From contig UBQW01000056.1 of NCBI GenBank assembly GCA_900467745.1, positions 1 to 64,000 of the forward strand: a DNA stretch of 64,000 nucleotides. Direction: 5' to 3'. The notes below the pieces were generated by a model. The model made no database searches and was not told where the DNA came from. It saw only the letters and a list, made by a program, of their open reading frames with translations. A program made the translations under genes and the position numbers. The stretch is from Hyphomicrobiales bacterium. GTDB taxonomy: Bacteria > Pseudomonadota > Alphaproteobacteria > Rhizobiales > Rhizobiaceae. Positions 56,918-64,000 of the stretch are shown here, one piece after another (within the stretch, counting starts at the first letter, position 1; every line of letters begins with the position of its first letter).

Positions 56918-57774
56918 CAATGCTTTTCCATATCCGCGATGATCAAAGCGCGAAGCGTCTCATCGACGACGGGCCGCTTGCCGAACCATTTCTCAAAACC
57001 GGGCACCGCCTGGTGCAACAGCATACCCAAACCGTCGACCGTCGCGAAACCCTGTTCCTCAGCCTGCGCGAGAATGGGCGTCTTCAGTGGTACGTAGACG
57101 ATGTCGGTGACAACAGCGTCGGACTGCAACGGCGAGAAATCGATATCGGGTGCGATCTCCCCTTCCATCCCCAGTGAGGTGGTGTTGATAAAAAGGCCGG
57201 CGCCTTTCATCACTTCGGAAAGAGCCGTCATCGGATGCGGATGCACTGCTTCTCCAAAACGATCCGCGAGCTCGACCGCGCGGGCGACGGTACGATTGAC
57301 GAGGTGGATCTCCTTGATCCCGCGATCACGGACGGCCTGGATGACGGCACGGCTGGCGCCACCAGCGCCCAGGATGACCGCCGATCGCACCTTGTCCCAG
57401 CCGGGATGGCGCTCATCCAGATTTGCGGTGAAGCCACGGCCATCGGTGTTCGTGGCCTTCAGCTTACCGTCCTCGAGCCAGAGCGTATTGGACGCACCAA
57501 GCTCGCGCGAGAGATCATCCGGCTCGTCAGCCAGCTTGAATGCCATCTCCTTGTGCGGGATCGTCACGTTACCGCCAGCAAAACCCGAGGCGCCTGATTT
57601 CAAGGATTGGATGAAAGCCGGAAAGTCATCCGGAGCGACTTCATGGGTAAGGTAGCTTCCCTCGAGCGATAGTGAATTCAGCCAATATCCGTGGATGATC
57701 GGCGAGCGCGAATGCTTGACAGGAAAGCCGGTGACGAAGGCGCGCGGGCCGATTGTTTCACGTGAATCATCCAT
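56917..57774 (-). CDS. aroE: Shikimate dehydrogenase (NADP+)
   Basis: The 285-residue enzyme reduces 3-dehydroshikimate in aromatic amino-acid synthesis. The substrate-binding N-terminus [17 protein letters not shown], the catalytic Lys in [11 protein letters not shown] and the dinucleotide loop [13 protein letters not shown] are all present. I chose the ATG at 57774 (MDDSRETIG), which overlaps the maf stop by eight bases; a GTG at 57783 would add three residues. Confidence 0.96.
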   Translation of the reverse strand: MDDSRETIGPRAFVTGFPVKHSRSPIIHGYWLNSLSLEGSYLTHEVAPDDFPAFIQSLKSGASGFAGGNVTIPHKEMAFKLADEPDDLSRELGASNTLWLEDGKLKATNTDGRGFTANLDERHPGWDKVRSAVILGAGGASRAVIQAVRDRGIKEIHLVNRTVARAVELADRFGEAVHPHPMTALSEVMKGAGLFINTTSLGMEGEIAPDIDFSPLQSDAVVTDIVYVPLKTPILAQAEEQGFATVDGLGMLLHQAVPGFEKWFGKRPVVDETLRALIIADMEKH

Positions 57775-58366
57775 CGATCGCACCCAATTCTCTCAGTTTT
57801 TCCAGGAGCGGCAGCATCGGCAGCCCCAAAATGGTGAAGTAGTCGCCATCGATTTTCGAGAAAAGCTGCAAGCCCTCCCCTTCCAGCTGATAGGCACCGA
57901 CGCTGCTCAAGGCGCGCTCGCCAACCCGCTTCAGGTGTCGTTCGATGAAATCATTGGTGAGCGGACGCATCGTCAGCTCGGCGCGCGAGACATGCTCCCA
58001 GATGACGTCGCCGTTATAGGCGAGCGCGACTGCGCTGTTCAACCGATGGGTCTGTGCGGACAGCGCGGCAAGATGAGCGGCCGCGTCCTCCATGCTCTTC
58101 GGCTTATGAAATGTACGCTGACCCAGCGACATGGTTTGATCGGAACCAATGACGATTGCGCCCGGCGAGCGATCGCTCACCTCCCTGGCCTTGGCCTTGG
58201 CCAGGACCAGCGCGATCGCGTCAGGCGTTGCGCCATCCTGTTCGAGCGGTGCTTCGATCGCCCGCTCATCGACCTTGGCCGGATGAGCCTCGAAGGACAG
58301 GCCGGCGTTTTCCATCAGCATGCGACGGAAAGGGCTGGAGGAAGCGAGTATGAGTTTCGGTATCAT
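57767..58366 (-). CDS. maf: Maf-like nucleotide pyrophosphatase
   Basis: The 199-residue Maf-family protein has the N-terminal [19 protein letters not shown] motif and the conserved [10 protein letters not shown] and [20 protein letters not shown] segments. Family members hydrolyse non-canonical or modified nucleoside triphosphates and inhibit septation when overproduced. It sits 34 bases after ppsR and overlaps aroE. Confidence 0.94.
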   Translation of the reverse strand: MIPKLILASSSPFRRMLMENAGLSFEAHPAKVDERAIEAPLEQDGATPDAIALVLAKAKAREVSDRSPGAIVIGSDQTMSLGQRTFHKPKSMEDAAAHLAALSAQTHRLNSAVALAYNGDVIWEHVSRAELTMRPLTNDFIERHLKRVGERALSSVGAYQLEGEGLQLFSKIDGDYFTILGLPMLPLLEKLRELGAIDG

Positions 58367-58400
58367 CTGTGCTCTCGGCGCGGTTGGCTAAGGGCAGCGC

Positions 58401-59222
58401 TTAGCGCAGCTTGGGACGCAGGGCAACGATTGCCGCTGCCGTCTCCTCGATGGAACGGCGGGTGACATCGATGAGCGGCCAGTTGTGGCGGGCGCAAAGC
58501 GAGCGGGCATATTTGAGCTCTTCCGATATGGCGGCGCGATCGGTGTAGTCGCCGCGATCAAAGCCGGGTGTCGCGCCGAGGTCGCGATTTTCGCGGACCT
58601 GGGAGATGCGATCGGTGGTGGCGATCAGGCAGACGATGAGCGGCTTGGTCGCTTCGAAGAGGCTTTCCGGCAGGGGCACGCCATAGACGATCGGAATGTT
58701 GGCGGTCTTGATGCCGCGGTTGGCGAGATAGATGCTGGTCGGTGTCTTGGATGTTCGGCTGATACCGATGATGACGACATCGGCGTCATTATAATCATCC
58801 GGCATCTGGCCGTCGTCATGATCCATCGTGAAGTTCAGCGCTTCGATGCGCGCGAAGTATCCGGCGTTCATGACATGCTGGGCGCCGACCCGGCGGCGCG
58901 ACGGTGCGCCGAGATAGATCTGAAACGCATTGAGAACGGGCTCGAGCACATTGACCGAGGCGACGCCCATTTCGAGGCAACGCTCGTCGATCAGCGTGGC
59001 GAGCTCTCGATCCACAATCGTGTAGAGCACGATGCCCGGTTCACCATCGATCGCCTGCAAGACGGTCAGCAGCTGCTTTCGATTGCGGATCAGCGGATAG
59101 ACATGCTCGATCGGCTGCGCCGACTTGAATTGCGCCGATGCCGCCCGGCCGGCCGAAATCAGCGTTTCGCCCGTCGAGTCAGAAATGAGATGCAGATGGA
59201 AGAAGTTCGTACGGTTCTCCAC
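58401..59222 (-). CDS. ppsR: Pyruvate, phosphate/water dikinase regulatory protein
   Basis: The 273-residue DUF299-family protein is a bifunctional kinase/phosphorylase. Its P-loop-like motif [18 protein letters not shown] is near residue 150. Members use ADP to inactivate PEP synthase or pyruvate phosphate dikinase by phosphorylating a threonine, and also reverse this. The target enzyme gene is not in the window. It is the first gene left of the candidate origin, and its start is immediately next to it. Confidence 0.93.
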   Translation of the reverse strand: MENRTNFFHLHLISDSTGETLISAGRAASAQFKSAQPIEHVYPLIRNRKQLLTVLQAIDGEPGIVLYTIVDRELATLIDERCLEMGVASVNVLEPVLNAFQIYLGAPSRRRVGAQHVMNAGYFARIEALNFTMDHDDGQMPDDYNDADVVIIGISRTSKTPTSIYLANRGIKTANIPIVYGVPLPESLFEATKPLIVCLIATTDRISQVRENRDLGATPGFDRGDYTDRAAISEELKYARSLCARHNWPLIDVTRRSIEETAAAIVALRPKLR

Positions 59223-59624
59223 GCTATTTTCCGCTGCCTGTTGAAAACACTGGATGACGGAGAGCTACGAGACGCGCCGGGGGTTAAGCAAGGGAAAACA
59301 TGCCTGGTTTTCCACATTTCGGATTCTTTGGAGGGCGGACAAGATGGCCTGTTGGTTTTGTGGAAAGTTTGCGGCTGTTCGTCAGATAGCCACAGCTTAT
59401 CCACAGATTGGGGAATTTACGTGGAAGCTATATCTCATTGAAATTGTATCGAATTTCGCGCCATTCCTGTTTGTGACACCGAATTGCGCGATTTTCTTCC
59501 CGGGCGGCCAGCGAAACAGTGACAATTGGTATCGGACGTGGATGGATTTTAATCCTTGATAGTCACCGACTCTAAGAAATAGAAACCTTATAAATATCTT
59601 TGATTTTTTATAGGGAAGAAGCGC
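59223..59624. other. oriC: Candidate chromosomal replication origin (oriC)
   Basis: This 402-base gap between ppsR and hemE has no credible gene. It holds a perfect DnaA box TTATCCACA (59397-59405), an eight-of-nine match TTTTCCACA (59308-59316) and seven-of-nine matches at 59386-59394 and, inverted, at 59359-59367. Two GANTC methylation sites lie at 59322-59326 and 59568-59572. The last 60 bases before hemE are strongly AT-rich, like an unwinding element. In Caulobacter and Sinorhizobium the origin lies beside hemE. Flanking genes diverge from this point. Function is inferred, not shown. Confidence 0.75.
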
Positions 59625-60659
59625 TTGAGTGAAATGCGCCGGAAGATCATGCGGGTTCTGGACGGGGAAACATTGAGCCCTCCCCCCATCTGGCTGATGC
59701 GGCAGGCAGGCCGATACCTGCCGGAGTATCGAGAGGTACGAGCCAAGGCTGGAAGCTTCCTCGATCTCTGTTACACCCCGGATCACGCAGTCGAGGTCAC
59801 GCTGCAGCCGATCCGGCGCTATGGCTTTGACGCTGCCATTCTCTTCTCCGACATCCTCGTCATTCCCGATGCGATGAAGCGCAATGTTCGTTTCACCGAG
59901 GGGCATGGGCCGGAAATGGATCCGATCGACGTCGATGGCATCGATGGTCTGGATGGCAGCCGCGTGCTGCAGCACCTGGAACCAGTGCTGGAGACCGTCA
60001 GACGTCTCCGGAGTGATCTGCCAACGGAAACCACACTACTCGGCTTCTGTGGCGCTCCCTGGACCGTTGCGACCTATATGATCGCTGGACATGGTACGCC
60101 CGACCAGGCCCCTGCCCGCCTGTTTGCCTATCGGCATCCGAAGGCTTTCGAAAAGCTGCTGATGTTGCTGGCGGATGTTTCGGCAGATTATCTCGTCGCG
60201 CAGATCGATGCCGGCGCCGATGCCGTGCAAATTTTTGATTCCTGGGCGGGCGTGCTCGGCGAGCGTGAGTTCGAAGCATTTGCCGTGAAGCCCGTGGCGC
60301 GGATGATCGCCTCGATCAAGGCGCGGCGCCCGAATGCGAAGATCATCGCCTTTGCGAAGGGCGCGGGCTATCTCCTGAAGACCTATCGCCAGAAGACGAG
60401 GGCTGATGCGATCGGCCTTGATTGGTCTGTCCCGCTCGACTTCGCGGCCGAGCTGCAGAAGGATGGCCCGGTGCAGGGCAACCTCGATCCGATGCGTATG
60501 GTTGCCGGCGGGGTGGCACTTGAAGAGGGTATCGACGATATCCTGCAGCGATTGGGGAATGGTCCGCTGATCTTCAACCTCGGGCATGGAATTACGCCCC
60601 AGGCCGATCCCGAAAATGTTCGTCTGCTCGTCGAGCGTGTTCGCGGCGGAAGGGTTTGA
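59625..60659 (+). CDS. hemE: Uroporphyrinogen decarboxylase
   Basis: The 344-residue enzyme removes four carboxyl groups from uroporphyrinogen III in haem synthesis. The N-terminal signature [16 protein letters not shown] and the second motif [15 protein letters not shown] are intact. The likely start is a TTG at 59625, with AGGGAAG eight bases upstream; an ATG at 59634 is the alternative. It is the first gene right of the candidate origin and is followed by hemJ. Confidence 0.96.
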   Translation: MSEMRRKIMRVLDGETLSPPPIWLMRQAGRYLPEYREVRAKAGSFLDLCYTPDHAVEVTLQPIRRYGFDAAILFSDILVIPDAMKRNVRFTEGHGPEMDPIDVDGIDGLDGSRVLQHLEPVLETVRRLRSDLPTETTLLGFCGAPWTVATYMIAGHGTPDQAPARLFAYRHPKAFEKLLMLLADVSADYLVAQIDAGADAVQIFDSWAGVLGEREFEAFAVKPVARMIASIKARRPNAKIIAFAKGAGYLLKTYRQKTRADAIGLDWSVPLDFAAELQKDGPVQGNLDPMRMVAGGVALEEGIDDILQRLGNGPLIFNLGHGITPQADPENVRLLVERVRGGRV

Positions 60660-60661
60660 TC

Positions 60662-61198
60662 ATGGAACGCCAGATCGACGAGAGACCGGGTTCCTATGCG
60701 CGCCGGCGCGCCTTTATCGCCATCGCCTTCTTTGTGGCGCTGGCGGTCGGTCTCTTCGTCTGGAATCCCGACACGCTCTATCTGTGGATCAAGGCGCTTC
60801 ACATCATCGCCGTGATCTCATGGATGGCCGGGTTGTTCTACATGCCGCGATTGTTCATCTACCACACCGATGCCGAGCCCGGCTCGGTGCAGTCGGAAAC
60901 CTTCAAGGTCATGGAACGGCGTTTGCTGAAGGTGATCATGAACCCGGCGATGATGCTGACCTGGATCTTCGGGCTGTATCTTTCGTGGTCGGTTTACGGC
61001 TTCCAGGGTGGATGGCTGCACGCGAAGATCGGGCTCGTCGTTCTCTTGACCGCCGTGCACGTGTTTTTCAGCCGCGCGGCGAAGGCTTTCGAGCGTGACG
61101 AGAACCGGCGTTCGGCGCGCTACTGGCGCTTCATGAACGAGGCGCCGACCGTTTTGATGATCGCGATCGTCATCCTTGTCGTCGTCAAGCCATTTTGA
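60662..61198 (+). CDS. hemJ: Protoporphyrinogen oxidase HemJ
   Basis: The 178-residue integral membrane protein has four to five predicted helices (about 18-37, 43-63, 95-115, 120-140 and 158-176) and conserved histidines in ALHIIAVISWMAGLFYMPRL and HVFF, as in the HemJ family that oxidises protoporphyrinogen IX. The ATG at 60662 follows GGAAGGG with good spacing, two bases after the hemE stop, so both haem enzymes are made together. The TTG at 60656 is an alternative start. Confidence 0.94.
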   Translation: MERQIDERPGSYARRRAFIAIAFFVALAVGLFVWNPDTLYLWIKALHIIAVISWMAGLFYMPRLFIYHTDAEPGSVQSETFKVMERRLLKVIMNPAMMLTWIFGLYLSWSVYGFQGGWLHAKIGLVVLLTAVHVFFSRAAKAFERDENRRSARYWRFMNEAPTVLMIAIVILVVVKPF

Positions 61199-61392
61199 CG
61201 CAGCCGGCTGACGGGTTAAATTTGCTTCATTTTAAGCAGCCCCCTTGCGGCGGGGGAGCTGACTCGCTATTTTCCGTCCACCTCATCCTTGTGGCATGTA
61301 TGTAAAGTTCGATCGTCTGCGGGCTCCTCGCAGGACCGGTTACTGTCTCGACATCGCCTTTCCCCTCAAAATTATAGAGTAATGGACACTTC

Positions 61393-62658
61393 ATGTCTGA
61401 AATGAAGCTTCAGGAACTTAAGAGTAAATCCCCGACCGATCTTCTGGCATTTGCCGAATCGCTCGAGGTCGAGAATGCCAGCACGATGCGCAAGCAGGAG
61501 CTGATGTTCGCGATACTCAAGGTTCTTGCCAGCCAGGACGTCGAAATTATCGGCGAAGGCGTGGTCGAAGTTCTGCAGGATGGCTTCGGCTTTCTGCGTT
61601 CCGCCAATGCCAACTACCTCCCCGGCCCCGACGACATCTACATCTCCCCCTCCCAGATTCGCCGCTTCTCGCTGAAGACAGGCGATACGGTTGAAGGCCC
61701 GATCCGCGGACCGAAGGAAGGCGAGCGCTATTTCGCGCTGCTGAAGGTCAACACGATCAATTTCGACGATCCGGAAAAGATCCGTCACAAGGTTCACTTC
61801 GACAATCTGACGCCGCTCTATCCGAACGAGCGCTTCAAGATGGAACTCGAGATCCCGACGAACAAGGATCTCTCGTCGCGCGTCATCGATCTGGTCGCGC
61901 CGCTCGGTAAGGGCCAGCGTGGTCTGATCGTGGCGCCGCCGCGCACGGGTAAGACGGTTCTCCTGCAGAACATCGCGCACTCGATCACCGCCAATCATCC
62001 GGAATGCTATCTCATCGTTCTCCTGATCGACGAGCGTCCTGAAGAAGTGACGGACATGCAGCGTTCGGTTAAGGGCGAAGTCGTCTCCTCGACCTTCGAC
62101 GAGCCGGCAACCCGCCACGTCCAGGTCGCCGAGATGGTCATCGAGAAGGCGAAGCGCCTTGTCGAACATGGTCGTGACGTCGTGATCCTTCTGGATTCGA
62201 TCACACGTCTCGGCCGCGCCTACAATACGGTTGTACCCTCCTCCGGCAAGGTTCTGACGGGTGGTGTTGACGCCAACGCGCTGCAGCGTCCGAAGCGCTT
62301 CTTCGGTGCTGCGCGTAACATCGAAGAAGGTGGATCGCTGACCATTATCGCGACAGCGCTGATCGATACGGGTAGCCGTATGGACGAAGTCATCTTCGAA
62401 GAATTCAAGGGTACCGGTAACTCAGAAATCGTCCTCGACCGAAAGGTTGCCGACAAGCGCATCTTCCCGTCGATGGATATTCTCAAGTCAGGTACGCGTA
62501 AGGAAGACCTGCTTGTTCCACGCCAGGATCTGCAGAAGATCTTCGTTCTCCGCCGTATCCTCGCCCCGATGGGCACGACAGATGCAATCGAGTTCCTCAT
62601 CGACAAGCTGAAGCAGACGAAGAGCAATTCGGATTTCTTCGAATCGATGAACACCTGA
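61393..62658 (+). CDS. rho: Transcription termination factor Rho
   Basis: The 421-residue hexameric RNA helicase has an N-terminal Rho domain, an RNA-binding cold-shock-like domain ([15 protein letters not shown]), Walker A APPRTGKT and Walker [12 protein letters not shown], and the Q/R-loop region. It starts at the ATG with GGA six bases upstream. The 194-base leader after hemJ holds a small CTGCGGGCTCCTCGCAG hairpin but no gene. It has its own terminator. Confidence 0.98.
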   Translation: MSEMKLQELKSKSPTDLLAFAESLEVENASTMRKQELMFAILKVLASQDVEIIGEGVVEVLQDGFGFLRSANANYLPGPDDIYISPSQIRRFSLKTGDTVEGPIRGPKEGERYFALLKVNTINFDDPEKIRHKVHFDNLTPLYPNERFKMELEIPTNKDLSSRVIDLVAPLGKGQRGLIVAPPRTGKTVLLQNIAHSITANHPECYLIVLLIDERPEEVTDMQRSVKGEVVSSTFDEPATRHVQVAEMVIEKAKRLVEHGRDVVILLDSITRLGRAYNTVVPSSGKVLTGGVDANALQRPKRFFGAARNIEEGGSLTIIATALIDTGSRMDEVIFEEFKGTGNSEIVLDRKVADKRIFPSMDILKSGTRKEDLLVPRQDLQKIFVLRRILAPMGTTDAIEFLIDKLKQTKSNSDFFESMNT

Positions 62659-62685
62659 TTTATCCTTAGCCGGATTCTATCAACC

Positions 62686-62718
62686 AAAGCCGGCCGTTAT
62701 CATGGCCGGCTTTTCTGT
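62686..62718 (+). terminator. Intrinsic terminator of rho
   Basis: Stem AAAGCCGGCC (62686-62695) with GGCCGGCTTT (62704-62713), followed by a T-rich tail (TTTTCTGTTT). Confidence 0.9.
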
Positions 62719-62805
62719 TTCTAACGTCTGGTTGAAGTAGACTTATAACCCTTCATCAGGCGGACGGACCGATCGATTCGGTATCGTATCAATTGGAGTG
62801 TGCCC

Positions 62806-64000
62806 GTGGTGGAAATAATTGAGACGATCTACGCGCTCTCCAGCGGCGCGGTTCCCGCTGGCTTGGCCGTGATCCGCATAAGCGGGACAAGTGCTCGGAA
62901 TGTAATGGACAGCATGGTCTCAGAATCTGTCCCTGCCCGCACCACCGCGTTGCGAACGATTCGAACCCGTAACGGTGAGGTGCTGGACAATGGCCTCGTG
63001 CTGTTCTTCCCGGGACCAAACTCCTTCACCGGTGAAGACGTCGTCGAATTTCACCTGCATGGCGGCCGCGCTGTCGTAAGTGCTGTTTATAGAGAGCTGA
63101 GTTCGTTCGATGGGTTGCGACAGGCCCTGGCCGGTGAGTTTTCCCGACGCGCGTTCGAAAACGGGAAGCTTGACCTGCTGGAGATCGAAGGTCTTGCGGA
63201 TTTGATCTCCGCAGAGACGGAGATGCAGCGCCGTCTGGCTCTCGAGCAAAGCTCCGGCGGGCTCTCGGCGATCTACGAATCTTGGGCGCAGCGACTGACG
63301 CGCGGCCGCGCGCTGATCGAGGCGGAACTGGATTTCCCTGATGAGGACGATGTTCCGGGATCGGTGTCGGACCAGGTCTGGTCGGATATGAGCGAGCTGG
63401 TCACCGAGATCCGGCGGCATCTTGGAATGGCTAAGACGGGCGAGATTATCAGAGACGGGTTCAAGGTGGTTATTGCCGGCCTGCCGAACGCCGGAAAGTC
63501 CAGCCTTATGAATGCGCTTGTTCGTCGCGATATTGCGATCGTAACGGATATCGCCGGAACGACGCGCGATGTGCTTTCGACGGATCTCGACATTGATGGG
63601 TTTCTGGTCAAGCTCTACGATACCGCCGGCCTGCGAGAGACGGAGGAGGTTGTCGAGCGTGAAGGTATTCGCCGCGCGCGCACCGCGATGGAAGCGGCCG
63701 ATCTCGTCATATACATAGAGGACATGTCGGTTCCGACGGAGGACAGCGACGTTCCATCATCCGCCCTTCGCGTTGGAACGAAGGCGGATTTGCCGGCCAT
63801 CTCTCCGAGTAAATACGATGTGAAGATCTCGGTAGAAACGGGCGCTGGCTTGGATGAGCTGCGACAAGCCATTGGAGACCGGTTGCGCGAGATGGTCCCG
63901 CCACATTCATTGGCTATTCCCACCCGTACGCGACATAACGATTCGTTAGCGGAATGTATTAAGGCAATCGAGCGGGCGATCGCTAACGATCACGTCGATC
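62806..64000 (+). CDS. mnmE: tRNA modification GTPase MnmE (truncated by the window end)
   Basis: The first 398 codons are present. MnmE, with MnmG, modifies the wobble uridine of certain tRNAs. The N-terminal folate-binding domain starts [12 protein letters not shown]; the G domain inserted later has G1 [11 protein letters not shown]2 GTTRD and G3 DTAG. The G4 position reads GTKADL rather than the standard NKxD. The GTG at 62806 has GGAG seven bases upstream; a GTG at 62809 is also possible. The C-terminal helical domain and its Cys motif lie beyond the window. Confidence 0.94.
   Translation, partial: MVEIIETIYALSSGAVPAGLAVIRISGTSARNVMDSMVSESVPARTTALRTIRTRNGEVLDNGLVLFFPGPNSFTGEDVVEFHLHGGRAVVSAVYRELSSFDGLRQALAGEFSRRAFENGKLDLLEIEGLADLISAETEMQRRLALEQSSGGLSAIYESWAQRLTRGRALIEAELDFPDEDDVPGSVSDQVWSDMSELVTEIRRHLGMAKTGEIIRDGFKVVIAGLPNAGKSSLMNALVRRDIAIVTDIAGTTRDVLSTDLDIDGFLVKLYDTAGLRETEEVVEREGIRRARTAMEAADLVIYIEDMSVPTEDSDVPSSALRVGTKADLPAISPSKYDVKISVETGAGLDELRQAIGDRLREMVPPHSLAIPTRTRHNDSLAECIKAIERAIANDHVD

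Noticed and set aside
61382-61405. Seven-codon upstream ORF overlapping the rho start
   Set aside because: It has no clear ribosome-binding site of its own, and the GGA next to it is correctly placed for rho; such short frames arise by chance.

Overview
The window is a gene-dense, GC-rich stretch of an alphaproteobacterial chromosome. Gene content and order (actS/actR, glcB, hslUV, split his cluster, pckA next to chvI/chvG, chvI-chvG-hprK-manX-ptsH, ahcY-divL, addBA, trpFBA-accD-folC, the gyrB block, secB, dnaQ-coaE-aroE-maf-ppsR, hemE, rho, mnmE) are typical of Rhizobiaceae (Rhizobium, Agrobacterium, Sinorhizobium). I assign the family from protein motifs and synteny; I cannot fix the genus. 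No tRNA or rRNA gene, insertion sequence, prophage or CRISPR array lies inside the window.

Layout. 1-334: intergenic, with a strong-looking promoter firing leftwards out of the window. 335-6156: helicase hrpB, the redox two-component pair actS/actR, repair factor mmcB, and a lipoprotein L,D-transpeptidase. 6252-10939 (minus): malate synthase G, a cytochrome P450 and a DUF1402 protein with lytic-transglycosylase-like motifs. 11143-13053 (minus): the HslVU protease. 13231-18409 (plus): hisB, a DUF2628 gene, hisH, hisA, hisF, hisE, coaA. A small low-GC orphan gene and a bidirectional terminator split hisH from hisA. 18406-21187 (minus): alkB-like, arfB, pckA. 21530-26985 (plus): envelope-stress pair chvI/chvG with the regulatory PTS genes, then ahcY behind a palindromic operator. 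27187-38754 (plus): divL, a tsaE-amgK fusion, murU, addB, addA. trxA then faces the minus-strand operon trpF-trpB-trpA-accD-folC across a shared terminator. 44356-48110 (minus): a metallopeptidase, a DUF2852 protein, a PHA depolymerase and an FAH-family hydrolase. 48356-54352: a nitroreductase (plus), then gyrB, xre, smr, mltA, timA (minus). fxsA and secB are plus; dnaQ, coaE, aroE, maf and ppsR are minus.

The 402 bases between ppsR and hemE (59223-59624) hold a perfect DnaA box, further near-matches, GANTC sites and an AT-rich tract. This is the location of the chromosomal origin in related bacteria. Genes on the two sides point away from it: dnaQ to ppsR leftwards; hemE, hemJ, rho and the truncated mnmE rightwards.

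Functional themes are central carbon and amino-acid metabolism (glyoxylate shunt, gluconeogenesis, His, Trp, SAM cycle), envelope sensing and peptidoglycan turnover (ChvIG, L,D-transpeptidase, MltA, AmgK/MurU, DUF1402), DNA repair (AddAB, MmcB, AlkB, DnaQ, Smr) and cell-cycle control (DivL, candidate oriC). The most unusual items are the orphan gene with a C-terminal clamp-binding-like motif inside the his cluster, the candidate origin, the DUF1402 protein with lysozyme-like motifs, and the tRNA-modification/cell-wall-recycling fusion.
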